Below are positions 11,350 through 23,099 of a stretch of 64,000 bases of DNA, one piece after another. The notes beneath the pieces are model-generated. The model did no database searches. It worked only from the letters and a program-made list of their open reading frames with translations, and had not been told where the DNA came from. The stretch is from Topomyia yanbarensis (lineage: Eukaryota > Arthropoda > Insecta > Diptera > Culicidae): positions 371,946,166 through 372,010,165 of the forward strand of contig NC_080672.1 in assembly GCF_030247195.1 (NCBI RefSeq). Reading direction: 5' to 3'. Within the stretch, counting starts at the first letter, position 1, and the number at the start of each line of letters is the position of its first letter. The position numbers were made by a program, and so were the translations under genes.

Positions 11350-12285
11350 TCAAATTAAGAAAATACAAAAAAGAAACCAAAAAAAAAATTAATGATAATA
11401 CATAAATAAATAAAAAAGAAAGAAATAATAAAAATGGAATTAAAGAAATAAGCATATTGAAAAGGCAAACAAATTAAGGAGGAAAATAAATATAAATTAA
11501 AGAAGGAAAAATGTTTACACAAGCACACTAAATAAACACAAAACAAGGAAAATAAAAGAATAAAAGTAGAAAATGAAAAAGTGTGAAAATATAAGGAATA
11601 AAAATGAAAAAGGAAGAAATAAAAATATTCCAACAAAACATAGAAAAATGAAACAAAAGAAAAACAAAATTAAAGATGCAAAATTAAAAGGAAAAAAAAT
11701 GAAAAAGCTATTAAACAAGCATATAATGGAACAAAAATAAAGTAGAAGGAAACACGAAGGATGATAAAAGTAATCAAACAAAATATAGAAAAATGAAACA
11801 AGAGAAATACAAAATTAAAGATGCAAGATAAAAACGGCAAAAAATGATAAAGCTATTCAACAAGTAAATAATGGAATTAAAAAAGTAAATAGAAGGAAAA
11901 ACGAAATAATGAAATTAAATAACACATTTAGCAAATACGAAAATATGAACATGATAAAATAAGCAACTAGTAGAATTTAAAAAAATAGGCGGAAAATAAA
12001 ATAAAACGTAAGACACGAAAAAACAAATAGAAAAATTAAAGAATGAGTAAACTAGAATATAATATAACAATAAGATTTTAACATTCGTGAACAAACAATA
12101 GTAGCAGTTATATAGAGAAAATCGAAATATTAAAATTTAAAACAAGAAAAATTGTAATAAATTTTTTTTAAAATAGGATAGTATCAGGAAAATAAGAAAA
12201 TTATGAAAATTTTGTATATGAAGACGATAGATTTGCGAAAATATGATAATAGGAAGACATACAAAGGGATTATAGAAAAAAGTGT
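11350..12285 (+). repeat. Purine-rich A/G array, block 5
   Basis: Same composition and strand as blocks 1-4. Contains a near-duplicate stretch: AAACAAAAGAAAAACAAAAT at about 11651 and its relative at about 11798, each followed by TAAAGATGCAA, showing local tandem duplication. Confidence 0.85.
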
Positions 12286-12289
12286 AGTT

Positions 12290-12535
12290 CTCAATTCCAT
12301 ATCAGCATTTGAATAGGGCTAATAAGATTTGTAAACAAACTTTTGTTTTGCTGATTTCTCTTAATTTATTATAATTTCAACACAGAAGACATTTGAAATT
12401 GATTCTACCAAGGGTAAAGATGTTGATTCATGTGAATCTTTCATGAAATTCAACTCGACAGCGGAATAATTAGCGAAATAAGTGTGTTTACAAAAATCTC
12501 ATTAGCCCTTTTGAAGAATTGATATTGAATTGACA
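12290..12535. mobile_element. MITE-like inverted-repeat element
   Basis: The left arm (TCAATTCCATATCAGCATT, AGGGCTAATAAGATTTGTAA) is the inverted counterpart of the right arm, which reversed reads TCAATTCAATATCAATTCTT, AGGGCTAATGAGATTTTTGT. The arms are about 70 bp and the whole unit about 245 bp. Target duplication is unclear, so the ends are approximate. Confidence 0.6.
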
Positions 12536-12539
12536 GATA

Positions 12540-14215
12540 TCATCAATTAGGATCGAAGAAATAAATTTCCCAATAGAAAAATCTGACAAAATCGTAAAAT
12601 CTTTGCATGTTTCAGGCCGCTTAAAAAAAACTTTAACAACATTAAATATGGGTTTTTAGTAATGATTTTAGTTCATTTGGAAGTGAATTAAATTCTAAGG
12701 AAGGCACCTAATTTGTAAAAGTTGGATTTTATTATCGCGACACCAACTTACTGCCAGCTAGACGATACATTCAAACTAACACCAAACTTTTTCGCCCCGT
12801 TTAAAAATGGTGTATAAGCAAGGTGAAATTAATTTTTTTATTAATGAATAACAAATGAGCAACGATATTAGAACTGTATCTGTTGAACTGATAAACTAGA
12901 CTGGACTAATACTCGTGCAGTTGTGTAAGTGTAAAATTGATGTTAAATCGGGTGGAATTTTTAACAAATGAGGTTATATCAGGTGGATGATCTTACGCAC
13001 TCACTCACATATCGTACGCATATATGTTTATACCCATTGCAACTGTATTGAGGTCCTAGACGTCAAATAACTCAATAGTCCTAGACAGATCGGTCAAAAG
13101 CAACATTGTTATAGTGTTCTTTAGAATTTATTTACATCAATTCTGCATTCATAACTGCTCCTATTTGCAGCAATCCAAAAAAGCGATCGAAACCCTATCA
13201 GCAGCTCACGTTTTCTCGAAGAACATAAATGCTGTACAAACTTGCTACAGTATGACAGCGGGAAAAAACGTGATGCACTTCAAAATCGAAGAAAACAATA
13301 AAAACCGACCTCACGAGAAGATGTGTCTTCTAAGGGTTCTACTTCATTCGAACGATAAAAATGTTGAGCGAGCAACCTCCCACTCCACCAGATTCGCGCA
13401 GTCCTGTCTCCACAAAGCGTTGGGTCGTTCGTTTTCAATAGTCAATAAAAACAGCATGAGATAACCCCCTTCTCTGCAGTCCCATCCACTAACCCTATTC
13501 GGCACACTCGTGAAACGTGTCGAGCCGATACCAGCAGGGAAAGGCAGCTATCCCTTGTGCCTTGATGTATCGTGATTCTTCCGAGCCCGAAGAAAAAGGA
13601 GCATCTTCTGAATCTGCATATATTTTCCTAACTTTTTCTTCCCTTCTCGCTGACTGGCAGTCGTAGGACAGCGCGCGTCTGGGAAGCTTTTAATAGTGAT
13701 ATAAAAACGAGAGAGAAAAGGAGGTGATAAATCTGACATTAAACGAGCCCTGCCAGTTGGGGCTGTCAGGTGAATGAGGTGTATTATGGACCCCGGTTTC
13801 GGTCCGTATGGAAATAGCAAATCACTCTCAAGGACTGACACTCGACACAATGAATGGCAGGGAGGCTGTTTTCCATCAGCGCGAGTGATTGGGAGGTTCT
13901 AGAAATGGATGCGCTGTTCAACTTCGTTGGTAACTAGAGGGGACAATTTTAAGGCTTATGAACGCAGCGAATCGCTAAATTTCAAATTTTCATATCAGAA
14001 AAATAGATCAGAACATCCTCCATCTCTGTCGAATTTCTGGTTATGCCACTTACATTTGAATAAGATTAGAAAAAATGTCATTTTTAAGCAATATGTGTGC
14101 CTTCCCGATCGCCATAGTTTTTAATTCCAGTGTCAATCAATGTGTAAAGAATCAATAGCAAGTTTCAACTCAACTAATAATTCCATCATGATTTTCTAAG
14201 ATTTTTTTGTTATTT
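12540..14215. other. Largely unique segment
   Basis: No repeated blocks shared with the rest of the window. A 116-codon + strand ORF (13114-13464) and a 100-codon minus-strand ORF (13548-13850) are present but show no recognisable domain. GC rises after 13100. Confidence 0.4.
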
Positions 14216-14216
14216 C

Positions 14217-14371
14217 GATTATAGAGGTTTTAACCGTAAGGTCATTCGCCTCTTCGGGATAGCAAAATCTCTTACGAAAAACTTCTAACCCTATGTGCGG
14301 GGTCGGGACTCGAACCCAGGTGCACTGCGTATAAGGCAATCGATTTACCAACTACGCTACGCCTACTCCCT
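14217..14371 (-). mobile_element. tRNA-derived SINE, family S1, copy 2
   Basis: On the minus strand: GTAGGCGTAGCGTAGTTGG, then TGCACCTGGGTTCGAGTCCC (B box intact), GCACATAGGGTTAG and AGAGGCGAATGACCTTACGG. It is near full length and better preserved at the 3' end than copy 1. Confidence 0.9.
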
Positions 14372-15890
14372 TTCTAAGAATACTTTAACCATCCAGAAGT
14401 CTACTTTTAGGCGACCGCCAGAAGTTCAATAACATTTTCGCTCGAATTTCTTAACATGCCTAGACGCGACTTCCTCAAGGTTTAACACCAACCAGAAGAT
14501 ATTTTCCAAAGCTCGACCAGAAACAATCAGGAACAACCGGTACCATTCATTATACCAGAATGACAAAGACTCATTTCATTATGGGTTTGAGTGGGCAGAT
14601 TAAAGACGATCGATCCGCTCGTGGCGTGAAAGTCTTTCTCCCAACTTCTTCTTCTGCTCCCGTCCTATTCTTCTCTCTCCTTCAAGCTCCGTCGGTGGTC
14701 AGCAAGTCGCAGTGGAGCGAAACGAAGACAGACACGCCCGAATCATACACAACAAGATGCTTTTATTTTACGGTTGTTGATAGCTGTTTTGATATGTCGC
14801 ATTCGAAACGGGGGGAACCGCCTGAAAGTAGCAGCAACAGCACCGAAAGTGACCAATGCTTGACGCCTACATTTTTTGTCCAGTTGATCGGAAAAGACGA
14901 TGCCATAACCACAGAAAAAGGGGAGACCTTCTGCTTTTCTATTCATCTGTTGGACTATGATCCACAGTAATAGCCTCTATTTGGGGGCATTTGGACCGCA
15001 GATTAGTCTACCTTTGGCGTGTGGCAGTTATCGGTGGTCACTGTTGGACTTATAAGGTTTTACCGTTTGTTGGCGGTGTGAGGGGTGATGGGTAATGTGG
15101 GAGATTTAGTTGATATATGGGTGGGTGAGCGGTCCGTTGAAGACGTTACCAGCTGAGCGGAATCCGAACAATAGGATTATGATTGTAAATATGTTCTCCT
15201 TCCTCTTTTCTGGTTAGTTATTGGATCATACTGTCAGAGTCAGAGAACAGATGTTTTCACGCACCATATATGTGTTTATCCGGTATGAGTTTTATGAATG
15301 GTAGGATAATACTATCAAACGAGATATGGGTTAGAGAAATAAAAGTGTTCGGGTCATTCTGGTTTGCTGGAGCGAACGGTCATGGATTTCGATACAGATG
15401 CAGCTCTGAATGTGGCATGATTTGGAATCGTAAATTTAAAACTGTTACCCTTATCAAAATGCTTACAATAGTCTCGTTACGGAATTTTAACCTTCCATTT
15501 AGACCAGAGCTAAAATTTGTCGGTCACGTCACAAGAACTTGACGAAAATGACAATGTTATCGGTCTCCAGAAATGTATTCGGTAATAATCGGAGTCAAAT
15601 GAGAGACTCATCAGTAGAACGACACAGCAGAAGGAAATACAAATCGCGACAGTAAAGCTGCCGTTATTTGTCTTCGATGCTCCAATCCACACTCTAGACA
15701 TTCAGAAGTGTTTGTAGACATGGCACTAAGGAGTGAGATGTAGTTTGAATGGAATGTGTTATGATAGAAGCGCAAATTTGAAACGATGACACACTCAAAT
15801 ACGGCAAATGTGATGATTGTTTCGCCTTTGGGAAACTCTGGGAATTTCAGCAGAGAGAGAACTGTTTGTTCAGTTAAATGCAGTGTGGCC
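14372..15890. other. Largely unique segment with a 136-codon ORF
   Basis: Contains the ORF at 14560-14970 (+), which is Ser/Thr-rich with no recognised domain, and smaller ORFs at 15270-15542 (+) and 15611-15892 (-). No TIRs or window-internal copies. I cannot support any of these as genes. Confidence 0.35.
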
Positions 15891-15894
15891 AATT

Positions 15895-16583
15895 TTGCTT
15901 GAATTTATCCACGTGAAGTTACATACACGCTAGCAGAAGCGACAAACAAATTAACAAGCTTGATCTTCGTCCACCCACAACTACGTCCGCAATCTCGCAA
16001 ACATGGGAACACCCAACAAACTTATAAACGCGGTATGAAGCGCGAACGTACAAATACCCATGTTCGCGCAATAATACATCAGTCACGTCTGGAAATCTCT
16101 ACCTTCGGTATTTGTAACCTAAGTCTATGCCTTCAGTTGGACCAAAAAACTTACGCTCATATCCACTAAAAACCATGGTGACCTAACCGGGAACTATTGT
16201 GATATGGAAGAATTCACTCTTTTCTATAATTTTGGACCGACAATTAAAAATTAAGACAGACGGTCCGCGCGCGATCATTCAAGAACACACGTGAATATGC
16301 GAATGGGCAGACTGTTATAAAATCGAATTTATACACGTGAAATTACACACGGTACCGAACACGTTAACGTACACACGATGGAGCCCTTCGCGATAATACA
16401 CGCGATCGTGAAATTATTATGCCCGCAAATATCCGAACCGTACAATGAATATCACATTCAGAACCATGGTTTGCTGCAATTGGCATTAAACAGTGTTTTA
16501 GTGGGAGATATTTCCCGCCTAGTCCGCTATTGTAGTAAGTGATTCCGATACTCTAGCTCTACAGCTCCAGTGGGACAATTCTC
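15895..16583 (+). repeat. R1 repeat family, copy B
   Basis: Two tandem internal units are visible: CACGTGAAGTTACATACACG at about 15911 and TACACGTGAAATTACACACG about 421 bp later. It ends CAGTGGGACAATTCTCG followed by an A-rich stretch, the terminus shared by the family. Confidence 0.75.
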
Positions 16584-16984
16584 GACAAAAAGACATTTTG
16601 GATCATCAATTTGCTAAGTTTTTTGTATATACAACGATCAAAGATTTTCTGAAAAACTAAACTAGTTGTTTCAGAGTTTAATATAAAATATAAAATAGAG
16701 TTTAATATAAAATACACTTAACTTAACTAAACTGACAAATAGTCCGTAAGGAGGTAATTGGTAATACAAATAATTATTTATATACAAAAGACTGAACGCG
16801 GACTCAGGATCGGTGTGCGAAATATTACTATACCCATGGTCGCTGTTAACTGACGACGAGTGCGAGAAGAACTGAACTGTGCTGAATAAACGTGATAGCT
16901 GGTATATACAAGAAATCGAAACTATGAAGATCGCACCTCTTAGAAGTAATTGTTTGGCGAAAGATTTCAAATTAGCTTAAAATT

Positions 16985-17770
16985 GAAACAGTTATGGTTT
17001 TCAAATAATATGTCTCGACTTGTAAAGATATTATCAACTAGAACACCGAATAGGAACTCGGGACCGCACAAAATCTTCTAACAGACCTGGCACCTCGCGG
17101 TATTTTGTAGAGACCAAACAACGTGCTTGATGTCATGATAATACTTGCCACAGATGTCTGGAATGAAAACAGTGAGCCCAATATGACAAAAATGGAAGTC
17201 GAACGTTCGAAAATAAATTCCTCGAAAAATATGGGTAGTGGCTATCGACGTCCAATGAATAAAAATACTAAATTGTACTGTTAGATTGTTCGTGAAGATG
17301 CTATAATGGTCTGTATACAGACCTATAGGTAAACTGCCAATTTTGACGGTATTCTTAATTCCAACCAATTTAGTGAGCCAAATGGAAGCGCAGGATAATA
17401 CTGAAGTCACTGGATTATTCGTTACGTGACGTGTCAATAAAGAACACTTTTCCGCAGGCAACGTATTTGTATTTATTTATTTGTAAACATTTTGTAGAAT
17501 CTTCTACGAATGAAGATAAACCGAAATTCCACAAGTTTCAAGTCTCTTGAATAGACATATCGAAGAACAAAAGGGAACTAGAAGTATCTTGAAGATTGAA
17601 ACGGTCGGAAGTAAACGATTAAGGATCGGCCGATACGAATTGTGGTAGGAGGCTGGTTTTTCTGATTTATGAATAGCAATTCCTGTTAGTGATCTCCAAT
17701 CACATGGAACAATGATTTCTTCAATATTTTTGAATGGTGAAGGTGGGAATGATTCGCAAGCTATCTGCAA
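16985..17770 (-). pseudogene. I-clade-like non-LTR retrotransposon ORF2 remnant (internal deletion)
   Basis: The minus strand first reads a reverse-transcriptase N-terminal motif, IAIHKSEKPASYHNSYRPI (about 17628-17690), preceded by IVPCDWRS, which fits the usual W-R-x-x-x-x-I-A-I-x-K-P-G-K-P family pattern. It then jumps to the C-terminal end of ORF2, CGKYYHDIKHVVW (about 17103-17155), the metal-binding CG-Y-DIEHVVW segment after RNase H in I-like elements. Most of the palm, thumb and RNase H is missing between them, and stops break the frame. It is a dead, internally deleted copy; clade assignment rests on motif memory. Confidence 0.8.
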
Positions 17771-17984
17771 TTGTTCGCTTCTAAGTTTTCAAGTGTGTCC
17801 GCTGTTGAGACTTTATCCTCGCAGCAGACCCAGATGATAAACATACTATAAAAAAGGCAAAACATCCCGACTCCTGCGGTAGAAGGCAAAGGGTTAAGTC
17901 GTCGCGAAACTCTAAACTTGCTCATATGACCATAGTTTTCTAAACTTTCTTCCTTCACCTCCTTGCTCTCCCTTGAGTACTCAG

Positions 17985-18480
17985 TGTGTTTGGGGTCGCT
18001 GATTGCGATTCTGATGTCAGAATTCGAAAATTCAAAATGGCAATATTTTTTTACGAAATTGGCAAATTTTGTTACAGTCAATATAAAACTTGATTCACGG
18101 AGCGTTTTTGGGTCGCTGATTCCGATTCTGATATTAATGTAATTATAATTACAAAATTCGACGACGCTCAGATATCACGAAACTTGCAGTTGTAAGGTCA
18201 CCATCGTGAGCAGCGACCCCAAAACAGGCCCTAGAAGACGTTACAAAATCAAGAAATTTAGCCAAACCCAGTCGCCATATTAGATCCACCATTTTTAATT
18301 TGTCGTAACGTCAGAATCAAAATCAGCGACCTCGAAAACCCTTGTAAAACGTTTTAGGCCAATATAAAAAACATGAAATTTAGCCAAGCACAGTTGCCAT
18401 ATTAGATCCGCCATTTTGAATTTTACATTTTAGACGTCAGTATCAGAATCAGCTACCCCGAAAACCTATATAAAGCTAAA
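17985..18480. repeat. Local repeat based on GGTCGCTGATTCNGATTCTGA
   Basis: GGGTCGCTGATT-GATTCTGAT occurs at about 17993 and 18110 on the + strand. Its reverse (TCAGAATC-AGCGACC) occurs at about 18312, and a diverged version at 18440. GCCATATTAGATCC-CCATTTT occurs at about 18271 and 18397. The result is an irregular array of direct and inverted copies of about 120 bp. Confidence 0.65.
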
Positions 18481-18569
18481 AATAACAGTATCAACAATAA
18501 AAAAATCGCGTCTCGAAGGATTAATATTAAAATACTTCATGTTTCCCAATCTCTTGCTAATTGAATAAC

Positions 18570-19440
18570 TTTTAAATATAAAGAAATAAAATTGAATTAC
18601 TCATAGTCATTAATTTCAAAAGATAAAATTATAATAATATAATTGATAATAAAAAAGAAAAATGGGAGAAAATGGAAATAAATAAATAAGGAATTAAAGA
18701 ATTAAGAGAATAGCAAAAAATTAGGAAAAACGAAAAGAAGAAAATTAGTAAATTGAAGAAGCAAATTAGAAATAAAAAACAAAATAAATTAGAAAAAGTG
18801 AAAAAAAATTAAATTGAAATAAAATATAATATGCAAAAATAATAAAGTAAGAAAATTGGAAAAAAAATTATGCAGGAATATAGGAAAAATGAAAAAGTAT
18901 GAAAATAACATTGTTAGAAAATAAGGAGAATAAGGAAATAGAAAAATGAGCGAACTAAAATTGAAAAAAAAAAAGAAATTGATATAAATTAATGACAGAT
19001 AAAATAGGAGATCAAAAAATATTAATATGGGAGAAAACGAAAATATAGGACTAAGTAACATGGAAATGAGACAGTACGAAAATTAGATAAATGAAAGTAA
19101 GTTAATAAGAAATAAGGGAAAGCAAGAAAATTCGAAATTTTGAATATAAAAGATGAGAAAGTAAGAAGGAAATCACGAAAATTGCGACAAAGGAAAATGA
19201 GAAATAAAAAGAAGAGAAAAGCCAAAAAAACAGAAATAAGAAAATGAAGAGTTAGAAAATTAGAAAGAAATTGAAAAGAATAAAAGTAAGAGAATAAGTA
19301 AGAAAAAGAATAAAAGTAAGAGAATAAATAAATAAATAAGGGAACATAACAAATTGAAAAATACGAAAATAGCATTAAAATTTGAAATTTTTTGAGAGTA
19401 AGAAAACTAAATAAAAGTAAATGAAATATATGTTGTAGGA
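18570..19440 (+). repeat. Purine-rich A/G array, block 6
   Basis: Same GAAAATTAG/AAATAAG composition and orientation as blocks 1-5. A short stretch at about 19478-19550 just beyond it (TTTTCCTAATTTCTCATTTTC) has the reverse orientation. Confidence 0.85.
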
Positions 19441-19619
19441 ATATTTAATTAGCAAGGGTATGGAAGGTGCAAAGTATTTTAATTTTTCCATTTTCCTAAT
19501 TTCTCATTTTCTTTTTTTGCTTTTCTCTTCCTTCAACTCCTTGTTCTTTCTTGAATATTATGGCTTTTAATATTGAAAAAAATCGCACCTTCAGGAAGAT
19601 TGCTAATTAAATATCGTTA

Positions 19620-20180
19620 CAACATAAAAATGAAAAATTAACTCACTATTTGTCGTTAATAAAAAAGAAAAAAATATTAAAAATATATAAGAAAGCTGTA
19701 ATATTGTAATATAAGAAAGCGAGACAAACAGAAATTGAGCAAATAAGAAAAGAAAATAAGAAAATTAGCAAATAAAAATATGAGACAAAAAGAATGTAAG
19801 AAAAAAGGTAATAATAAACCAAAAGCATTTTACAATTAGAAAATAATAACATAGTTATAAAATAATTTTAAAAAATCTAATAAAATAAGAAACATAAGAA
19901 TATAAAAATACAAAAAATGTTAAAAAACCGGGATACAGCAAATGACCGGTCACGTTAAAGTCGCTTTCAATAAATCCAATCAATCAAGAAAATTAGAAAG
20001 TAAGATGATAAGGCAGTGAGAAAATAGGAAAATTGGACAACAGGCAGTATGAATATAAGAAGAAATAAGACTATAAAACAACCAAAAATAGAAAATGAGA
20101 CAATAAAAAATGAGAAAACTGGAAAATATTAACATCGGAAGATTACATAATAAGAAATGTGAATGAGAATAAGAAAAAAA
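19620..20180 (+). repeat. Purine-rich A/G array, block 7
   Basis: Continues the array up to the R2 repeat. A small break at about 19925-19985 carries ACCGGTCACGTTAAAGTCGC, a short non-array segment. Confidence 0.8.
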
Positions 20181-20185
20181 ATAAA

Positions 20186-20292
20186 TAAATCCAGTGGTTT
20201 GCGTTTCGACTTCGGTTCTACAGAATGTGGCAGACTAATGCACCAGACTGACGCCATTCCAAAATTGAAAACACTTCTTAAGAACGTAAAAG
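20186..20292 (+). repeat. R2 dispersed repeat, copy 3
   Basis: TGGTTTGCGTTTCGACTTCG, then GACTAATGCACCAGACTGACG and CCAAAATTGAAAACACTTCT. It is embedded in the A/G array like copy 2. Confidence 0.7.
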
Positions 20293-20294
20293 AA

Positions 20295-21530
20295 TAAGAT
20301 AAAACGATAATTAGATTATAGAAAAAAAAAGAAAATGGTAACACAATTAGGAAATAAGAAATTGAGAAACTAGAAAATACAAAATTAAAAAGTAGATTGG
20401 AATAGTCGAACATCAGAAATAAGGAATTGAAGATAAGAAAATTAGGAACAAGCAAAAACCAGAATTAAACATTTTGAAAGCAGAAAAGAAAATTAAAAAA
20501 AAATCCGTGTCGGAAAATAAGAACATGAAACAGGTAAAAAGGGAAAAGAAGAAGACAAACAATAGAATAAAATGAATGTTACTAATAATAGAATGGGAAA
20601 ATAATGAAAATAAAATATAGAGAAGAAAATAAAAAAAATAAAAATAATACAAAAGCAATGTTGAATAAATAAATAAAAATAAATTAAGAAAATTAATAAT
20701 AAAATAAGTAAGCAAAACAAAGAACAAACAACTAATAAAAAAAAGAAAAGTAACAAAAAATAAAAAAGGAACATGAAAAAATTAAGGGTTATAAATAGAG
20801 GTAGAAAAAAAATAAACGAACATAAAAAATTAAAAGAAAGGTGCATAAAAATAAAAAAGAAAATTAGAAAAAGGAAAAAAGAAAATATAATAAGAAATTA
20901 TGCAAATAATAAAATTAGAAAATCACAGACTATGCAAATAGAAACATAAAATAGTAAAATAACAAAACTATTTTTTCATAAAATTAAAGAATGAGTGCAC
21001 TGCAAAATAAGAAAAAAGGGATCATTTCAGCATTCGTAAACATAAATATGAAACCTTGGTAAAATATGAAAGTCAGAATACTGATCCATACAAAAAAGAA
21101 AAAATAAATTAATTGATGAAAAAATGAAATGTAACTAGAAAGTAAGAAAATTATGAAAAATGAATAGGTGAATGCAATAATTTAAGAAAATATAATAATA
21201 GGAAAATAGAAAACGGCGATAATGGAAAAAATAGAAAAAGAGGCAAATTTGAAAGTAGGGGGAGTTGTGTACAGAAAAAAACGTTGTTTTACAGAAATAT
21301 AAAAAATTACGAAAAATGATAGATTGAGAAATGGTGAAACACTAAATAAATATGAAAATTACAAAACCAAAAACGATGAATTGAGAAACGAAAGAATAGA
21401 AATCGAAAAAGAGAAACAAATATATGAGTAAAGTGAAATAACGACAAAAACAATGAAAAATTAAAAAAAAAATAATGAGGCATAAAAAATAATAAACGAA
21501 TATAAAATAGAAAAATGAATGAACCAAGTT
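20295..21530 (+). repeat. Purine-rich A/G array, block 8
   Basis: The last block of the first array domain. The minus-strand ORFs of 60-117 codons here are low-complexity artefacts. Confidence 0.85.
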
Positions 21531-22076
21531 TTTGTCGCGTTTAGTTGCAAGTTCGTCAGTTACAAACTGGAAACTATTTGTATCGCATAGTTTGACTCAT
21601 TGACAGGGATATATTTCAACCCTTATTTTGACAGACTGCGCAGTCGTCTCCCATTGGCATCATTTTCATCCTTGTTGGTCGTTACTGCACTTCAAATGAG
21701 AACTGGAATTTCGTGGCCTCGGAACAATCCGACCTATCAAATCTAACCACAAATTCTAATAAACCGAGCTGCAAACGACCTCATTTGAACTCATATATAC
21801 AGCCCATCCATCGGGAAACTTAAAAAACAGAGCAAATCCGTGAAAAACGTACCGCCACTAGTCAAGAAACTTCTCCCGAATCGGTCAAACTGGATACACA
21901 CGTGTGAGGAGTGTAATCAGTTTTGTCTTAATCGACCGCTAATGCGCAAATGTTGTGTAAACTAACGAACCGAGGTTTCCGTGTTTTTCGGCTTCCACTT
22001 TTCGTTCCAACCTACCATCGCAACCGAGCATCGGTGATTTAGTCGGTGTTTGTGCGTTTTTTTGGTTCTGATTTAG

Positions 22077-22297
22077 GTGCAGCAGTTCAACTTTGCTTTC
22101 GGTGGTCCCGGAATTGAGGTTAAACGAGCTGCTGCCGAACGATACGATGCGCACTGTCGAGAAAATTTCTTTGCTCCCAGCTACCGCTGCTTCTGTTCGG
22201 TGGGTGAAAGTTTACTAACTGCCTGCGGTTCTGGGCAACCGACCACGATGATGAAATGATCTGCGCCAAATATTTTCTACCGACTGATTTGCATTTG
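22077..22297 (+). other. Candidate non-coding or 5' exon (weak)
   Basis: An acceptor-like stretch (TTTTTTTGGTTCTGATTTAG ending 22076) and a donor, TTGG followed by GTGAGT, at 22298 bound 221 bp. The best frame is open only to 22259, so it cannot be wholly coding in one frame. No homology recognised. Confidence 0.2.
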
Positions 22298-22978
22298 GGT
22301 GAGTGGGGAGCCTACAGACAGGCACACTGTTCGAAACTAATGATGAAGATAATTTGTTTTCCCAAAACATCGCTGAATTTGGACGAGGTAGTGGGAGCAG
22401 AAATGTAGGTACTGTGATGAGTTAAAGTCTGTTTGTTCCTACAAATCTGTTTTTGGTATATTGTTGTAGTGTTGTTGTTGGTAAATAAAATGTGTGAACT
22501 ACGTAGAATGTCATCAGATTCAAGATTCATGAATACACTCCCACTTAAAATTGTTCTGTGTTGTTTATTGTTTTACTTAATCTCCTTTGCGATGCTTTTT
22601 ACAGCCAGACGTCGAACTATTGACTGAACTGCACTGCTCGGGTATTAAATTCCCAACCATATTTGTTTCATATTTTGTCAAATATTCAGCGAGAGAAAGG
22701 TTAGCATCGCTTTTCATTCTGCAACCACAGGTTGCTTGCCAAATAAGGTATTTTTCTTAAGTATCGACTCCTTTTTTATTTTTCAACGCATACATAGTCG
22801 TACATACTTACAGGAGTTAACGTCAAAGATATGTTTTCGTTTCTAACCCAGTGTGGTAAAGAGCTGTAGGCTTTATTAATAAAGTACATTATTCCAACGG
22901 AAGTGAAGAATTCCTAGCTGTTTTGTCTTGTAATTGTAATATGATGCCGTTTCCCAATTCCCTGCCTTTTTTGTTCAG

Positions 22979-23019
22979 CTCCCTTTCCCTTCCCACCAAG
23001 AAAATGATGAAACTATATG
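22979..23019 (+). other. Candidate 41-nt microexon
   Basis: A pyrimidine tract CCTGCCTTTTTTGTTCAG ends at 22978, and a donor-like sequence, ATATG followed by GTAAGC, begins at 23020. Two of three frames are open through the 41 nt (LPFPSHQENDETI or SLSLPTKKMMKLY). Neither peptide was recognised. It has the same length as the candidate at 3051-3091, which may be chance. Confidence 0.25.
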
Positions 23020-23099
23020 GTAAGCCAATAATCTCCGAATAACACGGCGAACGTGTCAATTGAAGCAATTTATTCTGATTCCTGCTTTCTGAAGGGGAA

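Noticed and set aside
13114..13464. 116-codon + strand ORF
   Set aside because: No recognised domain; starts at a non-ATG codon in its longest form and has no supporting signals.
14560..14970. 136-codon + strand ORF
   Set aside because: Open and in fairly GC-rich sequence, but Ser/Thr-rich with no recognised domain, start context or splice structure. A random ORF of this size is plausible. A codon-bias or homology test would decide.
5760..21527. Many minus-strand ORFs rich in F, L, S, I and Y that look like membrane proteins
   Set aside because: All lie in A/G arrays; the composition of the reverse strand (T-rich codons) explains them. No consistent domain.
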